DNA of 64,000 nt from Tatumella punctata. Lineage in GTDB: Bacteria; Pseudomonadota; Gammaproteobacteria; Enterobacterales; Enterobacteriaceae. Shown piece after piece: positions 8,471 to 16,907 of this stretch (positions within the stretch are counted from its first letter, which is position 1; every line of letters starts with the position of its first letter). The position numbers and the translations under genes are program-made. The notes beneath the pieces are model-generated. The model made no database searches. It was not told the DNA's origin and saw only the letters and a list, made by a program, of their open reading frames with translations. Location: positions 62,001-126,000 of the forward strand of contig NZ_BAAAFW010000054.1 of assembly GCF_039523735.1 (NCBI RefSeq), read 5' to 3'.

Positions 8471-9084
8471 TGTCTTCTGAAACTCTCACTAAACACCACG
8501 ACGCCCATGGGGACCATGGGCATCACGATGCAGGAGCCAATAAAGTTTTTGGTTTCTGGATCTACCTGATGAGTGACTGCATTATCTTTGCAACCTTGTT
8601 TGCGACGTATGCGGTCATGGTCCACAGCACGGCTGGCGGCCCTTCAGGTAAAGACTTTTTTGAACTGCCTTATGTACTGGGTGAAACAGCCTTACTGCTG
8701 TTGAGCTCTATTACTTATGGTTTTTCCGTGATTGGCATGAACCGCAACAGTAAAGGCGCCGTACTGGGCTGGCTGTTGCTGACGTTCCTGTTTGGTCTCG
8801 GATTTATCGGTATGGAAATTAACGAGTTCCATAACCTGATTGCAGAAGGCTGGGGCCCGCAGCGCAGTGGCTTCCTGTCAGCATTCTTTACCTTAGTCGG
8901 TACTCATGGTCTGCACGTGACCTGTGGTCTGATTTGGATGCTGGTCCTGATGTTCCAGGTAGGAACCCGTGGTCTGACGGCGACAAACCGTACCCGTATC
9001 ATGTGCCTGAGCCTGTTCTGGCACTTCCTGGATGTGGTATGGATTTGTGTATTTACCATTGTCTATCTGATGGGGGCCATGTAA
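8470..9084 (+). CDS. cyoC: Cytochrome bo3 ubiquinol oxidase subunit III
   Basis: Subunit III stabilises the oxidase core. The 204 residues equal the E. coli length. A His-rich N-terminus (HHDAHGDHGHHDAG) precedes five membrane helices; the conserved GFWIYLMSDCIIFATLFATY and WHFLDVVWICVF segments are present. The start codon overlaps the cyoB stop (TAATG), indicating translational coupling, and the stop overlaps the cyoD start in the same way. Confidence 0.97.
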   Translation: MSSETLTKHHDAHGDHGHHDAGANKVFGFWIYLMSDCIIFATLFATYAVMVHSTAGGPSGKDFFELPYVLGETALLLLSSITYGFSVIGMNRNSKGAVLGWLLLTFLFGLGFIGMEINEFHNLIAEGWGPQRSGFLSAFFTLVGTHGLHVTCGLIWMLVLMFQVGTRGLTATNRTRIMCLSLFWHFLDVVWICVFTIVYLMGAM

Positions 9085-9413
9085 TGAACCATTCAGTAAC
9101 CGAACATGGCGCATCTCACGGGAGTGTGAAGTCATATGTTATCGGCTTCATTCTTTCTGTCATCCTGACGGCTATCCCCTTCTGGATGGTGATGGATGGC
9201 GGTGCTGCGAAGAACACTATTCTGGCAGTGGTCGTTATCTGTGCCGTGGTACAGATAGTGGTTCACCTGGTGTACTTCCTGCATCTGGACCGTAAGTCAG
9301 AAGGCGGATGGAACCTGGTAGCACTGGTCTTCTCAGCAGTCATCATTTTGATTGTTGTTGTTGGCTCACTGTGGATCATGTGGAACCTTAACTACAACAT
9401 GATGCCCCACTAA
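9084..9413 (+). CDS. cyoD: Cytochrome bo3 ubiquinol oxidase subunit IV
   Basis: CyoD is the small subunit IV, needed for assembly of the CuB-heme o centre. The start at 9084 (MNHSVTEHGASHGSVKS) was chosen because it overlaps the cyoC stop as ATGTAATG and gives 109 residues, equal to E. coli CyoD. The open frame extends further upstream into cyoC, but only as a shadow. Three membrane helices are visible, with HLVYFLHLD between the second and third. Confidence 0.96.
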   Translation: MNHSVTEHGASHGSVKSYVIGFILSVILTAIPFWMVMDGGAAKNTILAVVVICAVVQIVVHLVYFLHLDRKSEGGWNLVALVFSAVIILIVVVGSLWIMWNLNYNMMPH

Positions 9414-9427
9414 CAGAGTTAACCGTA

Positions 9428-10318
9428 ATGATTAAGCAATACCTGCAAGTTACAAAACCAGGAATTATTTTCGGAAATTTAATTTCTGTGATAGGGGGTT
9501 TTCTGCTGGCCTCGAAAGGCAGCATTAATTACACCCTGTTTCTCATATCACTGGCCGGTGTATCACTGGTGGTTGCATCAGGTTGCGTGTTTAACAACGT
9601 GATTGACCGCGACATAGACCGAAAAATGGAGAGAACCAGGAACCGGGTGCTGGTAAAAGGGCTCATTTCCGCGAAAACCAGTCTGGTTTATGCAACCTTA
9701 TTAGGTATTGCTGGCTTTGCGTTGCTGTACTTTGGCGCCAACCCACTGGCTATGTGGTTGTCAGTGGCTGGTTTCATTGTATACGTCGGCATCTACAGCC
9801 TGTATATGAAGCGTCACTCGGTGTACGGTACATTAATCGGCAGCCTGTCGGGGGCTGCGCCTCCGGTGATCGGTTATTGTGCCGTAAGTAATGAGTTTGA
9901 TGCCGGTGCCCTTATTTTGCTCGCTATCTTTAGTTTATGGCAGATGCCCCACTCCTATGCGATTGCCATCTACCGTTTTAAAGATTATCAGGCGGCAAAT
10001 ATTCCGGTACTGCCGGTCGTGAAAGGTATCTCGGTGGCGAAAAATCATATCACCTTATATATTCTGGCGTTTATGATTGCGACCCTGATGCTGTCTCTCG
10101 GGGGGTATGCAGGCTATAAATATCTGGTAGTTGCCGCAGCAGTCAGCGTCTGGTGGCTGGGAATGGCCCTGACCGGCTATAAAAGCAGTAATGACGATCG
10201 TGTCTGGGCACGTAAGCTGTTTGTATTTTCGATTGTCGCTATCACAGCCCTTAGCGTTATGATGTCTGTCGATTTTATGACCCCGGCATCGAAAGATTTA
10301 CTGACTTACGTGTGGTAA
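9428..10318 (+). CDS. cyoE: Protoheme IX farnesyltransferase (heme O synthase)
   Basis: CyoE attaches a farnesyl group to heme b to make the heme o used by CyoB. The 296-residue membrane protein has the same length as in E. coli. The polyprenyltransferase motif NNVIDRDIDRKMERTRNR lies around residues 56-73, with the second Asp-rich loop near YRFKDYQAANIPVLPVV. It is the last gene of the operon, 14 bases after cyoD, and is followed at once by a strong terminator. Confidence 0.97.
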   Translation: MIKQYLQVTKPGIIFGNLISVIGGFLLASKGSINYTLFLISLAGVSLVVASGCVFNNVIDRDIDRKMERTRNRVLVKGLISAKTSLVYATLLGIAGFALLYFGANPLAMWLSVAGFIVYVGIYSLYMKRHSVYGTLIGSLSGAAPPVIGYCAVSNEFDAGALILLAIFSLWQMPHSYAIAIYRFKDYQAANIPVLPVVKGISVAKNHITLYILAFMIATLMLSLGGYAGYKYLVVAAAVSVWWLGMALTGYKSSNDDRVWARKLFVFSIVAITALSVMMSVDFMTPASKDLLTYVW

Positions 10319-10337
10319 CCCCCCTCGGACCCGAGGC

Positions 10338-10366
10338 AAAAAAGGCGCGAATCTCGCGCCTTTTTT
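10338..10366 (+). terminator. Rho-independent terminator of the cyo operon
   Basis: GGCGCGA (10344-10350) pairs with TCGCGCC (10354-10360) around a 3-base loop. It is flanked by six A before and six T after, so it could act in both directions. Confidence 0.92.
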
Positions 10367-10454
10367 CTTTTTTGTTACCTCTGGTTAAGAACTATTATTT
10401 TACCCGTCAGGCTTCGCCCCTTACTATAGCGTCAGGAAATGAAAAGAGGTTTTA

Positions 10455-11831
10455 ATGAACGATAATAAAATGACGCCCCTCGAATTAAGAGCGACATGGG
10501 GCCTTGGCACGGTGTTTTCCCTTAGAATGCTTGGAATGTTTATGGTTCTGCCAGTGCTGACCACTTACGGGATGGCCCTGCAGGGAGCATCAGAAACACT
10601 TATAGGTCTGGCGATTGGTATCTATGGCTTAGCTCAGGCAGTCTTCCAGATCCCTTTCGGTTTGCTGTCAGACCGTATTGGCCGTAAGCCATTAATTGTC
10701 GGTGGTTTATTATTGTTTGTCCTCGGCAGTATAATTGCGGCCCTCAGCAGTTCAATCTGGGGCATCATCCTCGGCCGTGCCTTACAGGGTTCCGGAGCAA
10801 TCGCCGCCGCGGTTATGGCCCTGTTATCAGATTTAACCCGCGAACAAAATCGTACCAAAGCGATGGCTTTTATCGGTATCAGCTTCGGCATCACCTTTGC
10901 TATTGCGATGGTCGTCGGCCCGGTAGTCACCCATTTACTGGGATTACATGCGCTGTTCTGGATGATAGCTATCCTTGCGGCAGCGGGTATCGTTATTACT
11001 TTACTGATAGTCCCTTCTGCCACCGGCCATATGCTTAACCGCGAGTCGGGGATGGTTAAAGGCAGTTTCAGAAAAGTCCTTGGCAGTTCGCGCCTGCTGA
11101 AACTGAACTTCGGTATCCTGTGCCTGCATATTCTGCTGATGTCGAGTTTTGTAGCACTGCCGGGACAATTCGAAAATGCCGGTCTGCCTCCGTCAGAGCA
11201 CTGGAAAGTCTACCTGGCCACCATGCTGATTTCCTTTGTCGCCGTATTGCCTTTTATTATCATTGCCGAAGCAAAACGTAAGATGAAGGCGGTCTTTGTC
11301 AGCTGTGTTGCGCTACTGGTGATCGCCGAAATTATTCTGTGGGGCGCAGGCACCCACTTCTGGACCCTGGTTGTCGGAGTACAGGTCTTTTTCTTTGCCT
11401 TTAACCTGATGGAAGCCATTCTTCCCTCATTGATCAGTAAGGAATCACCGGCCGGCTATAAAGGCACGGCAATGGGCGTCTACTCCACCAGCCAGTTTAT
11501 CGGGGTTGCGATTGGCGGTAGCCTCGGTGGCTGGATTTTTGGCCATATTGATGCTCAAACCGTATTCCTGGCAGGCACGTTGCTGGCCGTTGTCTGGCTG
11601 CTGGTCAGCCTGACCATGCAAGAGCCCCCCTACGTCAGTAGCCTGCGTCTGGTGTCCGGTAATTTACAACATGCCGCAGGACTGGAAAAAAAACTGGCGG
11701 CGGTGCCGGGAGTCTCTTCGGTGATGATGGTACCGGCAGAAAACAGCATTTATGTGAAAATTGACAGCAAAGTAACCAGCCGCGAGGCGCTGGAAACCCT
11801 GGTTGCAGACTATCAGCCGCAGCCCGCTTAA
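10455..11831 (+). CDS. yajR: Major facilitator superfamily transporter YajR
   Basis: YajR is a proton-driven inner-membrane transporter of unknown substrate. The 458 residues match E. coli YajR (454). Twelve membrane segments include the MFS motif A (GLLSDRIGRKPLIV, about residues 70-83). After helix 12 comes the family-specific cytoplasmic ferredoxin-like YAM domain (from about residue 395: LVSGNLQHAAGLEKKLAAVPGV). It is monocistronic between the cyo terminator and a shared terminator with yajQ. Confidence 0.94.
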   Translation: MNDNKMTPLELRATWGLGTVFSLRMLGMFMVLPVLTTYGMALQGASETLIGLAIGIYGLAQAVFQIPFGLLSDRIGRKPLIVGGLLLFVLGSIIAALSSSIWGIILGRALQGSGAIAAAVMALLSDLTREQNRTKAMAFIGISFGITFAIAMVVGPVVTHLLGLHALFWMIAILAAAGIVITLLIVPSATGHMLNRESGMVKGSFRKVLGSSRLLKLNFGILCLHILLMSSFVALPGQFENAGLPPSEHWKVYLATMLISFVAVLPFIIIAEAKRKMKAVFVSCVALLVIAEIILWGAGTHFWTLVVGVQVFFFAFNLMEAILPSLISKESPAGYKGTAMGVYSTSQFIGVAIGGSLGGWIFGHIDAQTVFLAGTLLAVVWLLVSLTMQEPPYVSSLRLVSGNLQHAAGLEKKLAAVPGVSSVMMVPAENSIYVKIDSKVTSREALETLVADYQPQPA

Positions 11832-11856
11832 TGCCCTGCCCTGTCAGCCGACAGGC

Positions 11857-11894
11857 AAAAAAAAGCGCGACGCCGGAAGGGTCGCGCTTTTTTT
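11857..11894. terminator. Bidirectional terminator between yajR and yajQ
   Basis: AGCGCGAC (11864-11871) pairs with GTCGCGCT (11881-11888), flanked by A7 and T7 tracts. It serves the convergent genes yajR (+) and yajQ (-). Confidence 0.92.
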
Positions 11895-11908
11895 ATGACT
11901 GCTATCGA

Positions 11909-12400
11909 TTAATCGCGAAAGTTTTTAAACTGAAACGGCTGCCCCAGATTGCCGTTACGTACCAGATTCATTGCCCCTTGCAGATCATCACGTGATTTTC
12001 CCGTCACGCGCAGTGATTCGCCCTGAATCTGGGTCTGAACTTTCAGTTTACTGTCTTTGATCAGCTTGACGATTTTTTTCGCCACATCCGACTCAATACC
12101 TTTTTTCAGTTTGGCCTCTGTTGTCCAGCTTTTTCCGCTATGTTCTATCTCGTCCGGCACTTCCAGTGCAGCGCCTTCAATGCCGCGCTTCAGCAGTTTT
12201 TCACGCAGAATATCGACCAGCTGTTTTACCTGGAAATCAGACTCAGAACTGACCTTAATGGTTTCGTTCTTTTCATTTAATTCAATGCTGGCAATAACGT
12301 TACGAAAATCAAAACGGGTGGATAGTTCACGGCTGGCGTTTTCCACCGCATTACGCACTTCCTGAAGTTCTACTTCAGAAACAATATCGAAAGATGGCAT
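11909..12400 (-). CDS. yajQ: YajQ family nucleotide-binding protein
   Basis: YajQ proteins are small cytoplasmic nucleotide binders; cyclic di-GMP binding has been shown for family members in Xanthomonas and Pseudomonas. The start at 12400 (MPSFDIVSEVELQEVRNAVE) gives 163 residues, the E. coli length. The frame stays open 11 codons further upstream, but that extension is not family-like. The pattern of two ferredoxin-like halves is recognisable from the FRNVIASIELNEKNE and LRVTGKSRDDLQ segments. It is divergent from panE and convergent with yajR. Confidence 0.95.
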   Translation of the reverse strand: MPSFDIVSEVELQEVRNAVENASRELSTRFDFRNVIASIELNEKNETIKVSSESDFQVKQLVDILREKLLKRGIEGAALEVPDEIEHSGKSWTTEAKLKKGIESDVAKKIVKLIKDSKLKVQTQIQGESLRVTGKSRDDLQGAMNLVRNGNLGQPFQFKNFRD

Positions 12401-12530
12401 CTTTACTTCTCCTGACTCTGGTTTGCCATGCATAATACGCAGATTGACGCGGTAAAAAAATGCCCCGCTTCAGAAAAGGGCATTCGCTGGCTAAAAAACG
12501 GTTTACCGCTGCTGACACCCTGGAGTAACC

Positions 12531-13448
12531 ATGAATATAACCGTACTGGGCTGCGGTGCCTTAGGACAAATCTGGCTTTCCGCCCTGAGCCGTCAGGGGC
12601 ATCAGGTACAAGGCTGGTTACGTGTGGCCCATCCCCATACCACCGTCCATATCACCAGCCCTGAAGGTGAAGTATACCGCCATATTTTTCCGGCCAATAA
12701 CCCGGCCTTGTTAGCCGAAACAGAACTGCTGCTGGTCACCCTGAAAGCCGCACAGATTTCAAATGCGATTCAGCAGCTGCTGCCGCGGCTGCCGGCCCAG
12801 TGCACTATCGTGCTGATGCATAATGGTATGGGGGTTATTGACGAATTACCGGCACTCAGTCAGCCCGTATTACGGGCTATCACCACTCACTCGTCGTACC
12901 GGAGCCGCGGACAGGTTATTCATGTCTCCCACGGTATTACCCATATCGGCCCCGTGGCACGTAATGAAAGCCAGCTCAGCCCGTTAGCTGACCTGATGCA
13001 TACTGCATTACCGGATGTCGCCTGGCACAATGATATTCTGCCTGCATGCTGGCAGAAACTGGCGATAAATTGCGTTATTAACCCGCTAACCATTAAATAT
13101 AATTGCAGGAACGGCGGGCTGTTACAGCATCAGGACGAGATCCGCCAGCTCTGTGAAGAACTGGCGGCAGTGATGGCCAGAGCAAATCTGCACGCCGATG
13201 CACAGCAATTACAAAGTAACGTGATTCATGTAGCAGAACACAGCGCCGGAAATTACTCGTCGATGCTGCAGGATATCCAGGCAGGCCGCAGCACCGAAAT
13301 TAACTATATCACCGGTTATCTGTTGCGTAAGGCCACGGAATTCGGCATTGCTCTCCCGGCGCACCGGACCTTATATCAACTTGTAAAATCTAAGGAGTCT
13401 GCCCATGGGCACACCCAAATCAGTGCTGGTATGCCTGGCACATGGTAG
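12531..13448 (+). CDS. panE: 2-dehydropantoate 2-reductase
   Basis: PanE (ApbA) reduces ketopantoate to pantoate with NADPH in pantothenate/CoA synthesis. The 305 residues (E. coli 303) start with the Rossmann motif GCGALGQ (residues 7-13). The catalytic Lys is in CWQKLAINCVINPLT, near residue 176, and the C-terminal helical domain carries the substrate-binding SSMLQDIQAGRSTEI segment. The 3' end overlaps yajL by 44 bases, so the two are co-transcribed. Confidence 0.95.
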   Translation: MNITVLGCGALGQIWLSALSRQGHQVQGWLRVAHPHTTVHITSPEGEVYRHIFPANNPALLAETELLLVTLKAAQISNAIQQLLPRLPAQCTIVLMHNGMGVIDELPALSQPVLRAITTHSSYRSRGQVIHVSHGITHIGPVARNESQLSPLADLMHTALPDVAWHNDILPACWQKLAINCVINPLTIKYNCRNGGLLQHQDEIRQLCEELAAVMARANLHADAQQLQSNVIHVAEHSAGNYSSMLQDIQAGRSTEINYITGYLLRKATEFGIALPAHRTLYQLVKSKESAHGHTQISAGMPGTW

Positions 13449-14010
13449 TGAAGAAACAGAAGCCGTAACGGTTATCGATCTGCTGGTCAGGGCCGGGATT
13501 CAGGTCACCACAGCCAGTGTGGAAAGTGACGGCGAAACACTGATGATCTGTTCGCGGGGAGTCCGTCTGCAATGCGATACCACACTGGTGTCGGTCGCAG
13601 ACCAGCCTTTCGACGCACTGGTTCTGCCGGGCGGCGATCGGGGTGCTGAAACTTTCAGTGACAGCCTGCTATTAATTGAAACCGTACGTCAGTTTCATGT
13701 GACCGGCAGAATCGTTGCCGCCATCTGTGCCGCCCCGGGCAAAGTGCTGGCAGCCCACAACCTTTTCCCCGTCGGAAACATGACCGGTTTCCCCGGACTA
13801 CAGTCATTAATCCCTTCGCAACAATGGATGGAGCGCCGGGTTGTCTGGGATCCACGGGTTAACCTGCTGACCAGCCAGGGGCCGGGCACCTCGATAGATT
13901 TTGCGCTGAAATTAATTGATTTGCTGGCGGGACATGACACCGCCAGGGCAGTTGCTGAGCCACTGGTATTGGCCCCCGGTATCTATAATTATCAGGAAAC
14001 CGGCAGCTAA
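13405..14010 (+). CDS. yajL: DJ-1/PfpI superfamily protein YajL
   Basis: YajL is a DJ-1 homologue linked to oxidative-stress chaperone and protein deglycase activities; the deglycase activity is debated. The 201 residues (E. coli 196) show the nucleophile elbow AAICAAPGKVLAAH with Cys around residue 106, the acidic partner in the early AHGSEETE segment, and the GPGTSIDFAL motif near the C-terminus. A good AGGAG site precedes the start, which lies inside the end of panE. A strong bidirectional terminator follows. Confidence 0.95.
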   Translation: MGTPKSVLVCLAHGSEETEAVTVIDLLVRAGIQVTTASVESDGETLMICSRGVRLQCDTTLVSVADQPFDALVLPGGDRGAETFSDSLLLIETVRQFHVTGRIVAAICAAPGKVLAAHNLFPVGNMTGFPGLQSLIPSQQWMERRVVWDPRVNLLTSQGPGTSIDFALKLIDLLAGHDTARAVAEPLVLAPGIYNYQETGS

Positions 14011-14011
14011 T

Positions 14012-14048
14012 AAAAAGCCCGCGGCAGTGAACTGGCGCGGGCTTTTTT
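14012..14048. terminator. Bidirectional terminator between yajL and thiI
   Basis: AAAGCCCGCG (14014-14023) pairs with CGCGGGCTTT (14036-14045). The A5 tract before and T6 tract after let it end both the panE-yajL and thiI transcripts. Confidence 0.9.
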
Positions 14049-14062
14049 AGCACAACATACGG

Positions 14063-15511
14063 TTAAGGACGATAAACTTTCACATTGGTGTAGCCTTGCT
14101 CGTGCAGGTACAGGGCCTGCAAACGGCTCATCACTCCGCGTTCACAATACAATAACCAGGTCCGGCTCTGGTCAAGTCCCGCGAACTGACTGCTCAGCTT
14201 ATAGAACGGCAGTGACTGAATATCAACATTTCCGACACGCAGAGGCCGGTCCTCCTGCTCATCGATGGAACGGATATCCAGAATACTGTCATTCCCGGCA
14301 AAGGATGCTACTGTCTCGACCTCAGCCACTTCATCGGCGGTCTGCTCTGCAATTTCCCGGATATCGAGGTTGCTGGCTTCCTGCACCACCTTATCAAGGA
14401 TACTGAAGTCAAACTTCTCCTCTTCGGCAAGAATTTTGCTCTTGATGGCTTTGACCGTCGGGCTTTTGGAAATCACACCGCAGTATTCCGGCATAGTGCG
14501 GGCAAAGTCTTCAGTACCGATCTCTCGGGACAGATTGATAATATGTTCTTTGTCATGGGAAATCAGTGGCCGCAGGATCAGCGTATCACTGGCATTATCG
14601 ATCAGACGTAAATTAGTCAGGGTCTGGCTGGAGACCTGGCCAATGGCTTCACCGGTCACCAGCGCCTGGACACCATAGCGCTCTGCCACCATAGAGGCCG
14701 CACGTACCATCATCCGCTTCAGTACCACCCCCATCTGACCGTCATCAACGTTTTCGAGGATTTCACCGACTACCGGCTCAAAATCGATCGCCACAAAGCG
14801 CACACGGTGCGAGCGCCCAAAACGGTTCCACAGATAGTGTGCGACCTGACGTACGCCAATCTCGTGGGCTGCTCCGCCGAGGTTAAAGAAGCAGTAATGT
14901 ACACGGCAGCCACGGCGCATCAGCATATAGCTGGAAACCCCGGAATCAAACCCGCCGGAAATCAGGGATAATACGTCTTCCTGGGTACCGATAGGGAAGC
15001 CACCGATACCTTCATAACGCTCAGTAATCAGTAACAGACGGTCATCTTCAATTTCCAGATGAACGGTCACCTGCGGATGGGTCAGTTTCACGGAAGCAGA
15101 GGCAATATTCTGGTTCAGACCGCCACCGACATAACGTTCCACGTCCTGGGAACTGAAATCGTGTTTACCGCGACGCTTTACGCGCACACAGAATGTTTTC
15201 CCTTGCAGGCTGTCACCGTATAAAGCGAGAGTCTGCTCAAAGATATTATGGACATCCGTATAGGTCTGTTCTTCAACCGCCAGAATATGATGGATTCCGG
15301 GGATACGGGTCAGTTCTTCGGCGATAACCGGTTTCAGATCTTCCCGCTTAGAGCGGACAACAATATGGTCCCAGTGACGAACGATTTTAATTTCTTCGTC
15401 GATGGTTTTCAGGATATTGCGAATATTTCCGTTAAGAATTTTAATAAAACGCAGTCGTACGGACTGACTCTTAATCGTAATTTCCGGAAACAGTTTTATG
15501 ATAAACTTCAT
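14063..15511 (-). CDS. thiI: tRNA 4-thiouridine synthase / ThiS sulfurtransferase ThiI
   Basis: ThiI makes 4-thiouridine at tRNA position 8 and passes sulfur to ThiS for the thiazole of thiamin. The 482 residues equal the E. coli length. A ferredoxin-like plus THUMP region occupies roughly residues 1-165. The PP-loop SGGFDSGVSSY follows. Cys344 lies in MPEYCGVISKS, and the C-terminal rhodanese domain carries the persulfide Cys in LLYCERGVMSR (near 456). It is divergent from xseB-ispA-dxs; Dxs provides another thiamin precursor. Confidence 0.97.
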   Translation of the reverse strand: MKFIIKLFPEITIKSQSVRLRFIKILNGNIRNILKTIDEEIKIVRHWDHIVVRSKREDLKPVIAEELTRIPGIHHILAVEEQTYTDVHNIFEQTLALYGDSLQGKTFCVRVKRRGKHDFSSQDVERYVGGGLNQNIASASVKLTHPQVTVHLEIEDDRLLLITERYEGIGGFPIGTQEDVLSLISGGFDSGVSSYMLMRRGCRVHYCFFNLGGAAHEIGVRQVAHYLWNRFGRSHRVRFVAIDFEPVVGEILENVDDGQMGVVLKRMMVRAASMVAERYGVQALVTGEAIGQVSSQTLTNLRLIDNASDTLILRPLISHDKEHIINLSREIGTEDFARTMPEYCGVISKSPTVKAIKSKILAEEEKFDFSILDKVVQEASNLDIREIAEQTADEVAEVETVASFAGNDSILDIRSIDEQEDRPLRVGNVDIQSLPFYKLSSQFAGLDQSRTWLLYCERGVMSRLQALYLHEQGYTNVKVYRP

Positions 15512-15746
15512 GGCGGCACAGGCTTATTCTGGGAAATAAGTGTTAATAAATACACACTTAACTGTTAAAATCAGGGTACTGCGGGCGGCAATTTCTTGCC
15601 CCGCGTCCAGGATGCACAAGTATATCACCTTTGTTAAGAGTCTGCTTCTGCTACCTCCGTCACATTGATCATTTTGCTAATCGTTCATGGTCAGCTACCA
15701 TAAGCGACCACAAATGATTAAATAACTCATTGAGCCGGTACTGACT

Positions 15747-15989
15747 ATGCCAAAAAAAACCGAACCCTCTGTCAGCTTTGAAAGCGCTTTACAGGAACTG
15801 GAAACTATCGTCCGGCGTCTGGAGACGGGGGAATTACCGTTAGAAGAAGCCCTGAATGAATTCGAAAAAGGGGTTAAACTGGCAAAAACCGGTCAGCAAA
15901 CGTTACAAAAAGCCGAGCAACGGGTACAAATCCTGCTCAAACCGGATAATGACGCTGAGTTAACTGCTTTTAGCCCGGAAAAGAATTAA
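15747..15989 (+). CDS. xseB: Exodeoxyribonuclease VII small subunit
   Basis: XseB is the small subunit of exonuclease VII, a cytoplasmic single-strand nuclease; several copies bind each XseA. The 80 residues equal the E. coli length. The family core FESALQELETIVRRLETGELPLEEAL spans about residues 10-35. Its stop overlaps the ispA start by one base, beginning the xseB-ispA-dxs operon. A small hairpin, ATGGT-N5-ACCAT, lies about 40 bases upstream. Confidence 0.97.
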   Translation: MPKKTEPSVSFESALQELETIVRRLETGELPLEEALNEFEKGVKLAKTGQQTLQKAEQRVQILLKPDNDAELTAFSPEKN

Positions 15990-16888
15990 TGGATTTTTCG
16001 ACCTTACTCACCACCTGCCGTCAGCGGGTAGATAATGCATTAACAATACTACTGCGTGACCTGCCTTTTCAGAGTTCTCCTCTGGCAGAGGCAATGCAAT
16101 ACGGCGTATTGTTAGGCGGCAAACGGATGCGTCCGTTTCTGGTCTATGCCACCGGCGAAATGCTGGGAACACCGCCACAGGCGCTGGATATTCCGGCGGC
16201 GGCCATTGAATGTATTCATGCCTATTCATTGATCCATGATGACTTACCGGCAATGGATGACGATGCATTGCGCCGGGGTAAACCCACCTGCCATATCGCA
16301 TTCGGTGAAGATACAGCAATACTCGCCGGTGATGCCCTGCAAACTGTCGCCTTTACGGCACTGGCTGACAAGCCAATGCCGGGTGTTTCAGACCAGTCAC
16401 GGCTGGCAATGATTTCTGAACTGGCTGCCGCCAGTGGTGCCGGCGGGATGTGTGGTGGTCAGGCACTGGATTTGGCCGCCGAAGGTCAGTCCGTTTCTTT
16501 AGAGGCGCTGGAAACTATCCACCGCCATAAAACCGGCGCATTGATCCGCGCCGCCGTCCGGCTCGGGGCTTTATCTGCCGGTGAACGCGGCAGAGCCCTG
16601 CTGCCGGACCTCGACTGTTACGCCAATGCCATCGGCCTTGCCTTTCAGGTGCAGGATGACATTCTGGATGTTGTCGGCGATACAGACGTTATCGGTAAAC
16701 GCCAGGGCGCTGATCTGGCGCTGGGAAAAAGCACGTATCCGGCATTACTGGGGCTGGACGGTGCGCGGGCGAAAGCCCGGCTTTTACACCAGGAAGCCAT
16801 AGAAGCGTTGGATCGACTCGCCGCACAATCTTTAGATACGGCCTTATTAAGGGCCCTGGCGGGTTATATAATTGAACGTGATAAATAA
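15989..16888 (+). CDS. ispA: (2E,6E)-farnesyl diphosphate synthase
   Basis: IspA condenses IPP with DMAPP and GPP to make farnesyl diphosphate for quinones, undecaprenyl-P and heme o. The 299 residues equal the E. coli length. The first Asp-rich motif is in LIHDDLPAMDDDALRRG (about residues 80-96) and the second in FQVQDDILDVVGD (about 218-230). The translation start overlaps the xseB stop. FPP is also the donor used by CyoE, encoded nearby. Confidence 0.97.
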   Translation: MDFSTLLTTCRQRVDNALTILLRDLPFQSSPLAEAMQYGVLLGGKRMRPFLVYATGEMLGTPPQALDIPAAAIECIHAYSLIHDDLPAMDDDALRRGKPTCHIAFGEDTAILAGDALQTVAFTALADKPMPGVSDQSRLAMISELAAASGAGGMCGGQALDLAAEGQSVSLEALETIHRHKTGALIRAAVRLGALSAGERGRALLPDLDCYANAIGLAFQVQDDILDVVGDTDVIGKRQGADLALGKSTYPALLGLDGARAKARLLHQEAIEALDRLAAQSLDTALLRALAGYIIERDK

Positions 16889-16907
16889 CATCTATAATGA
16901 GTCACTG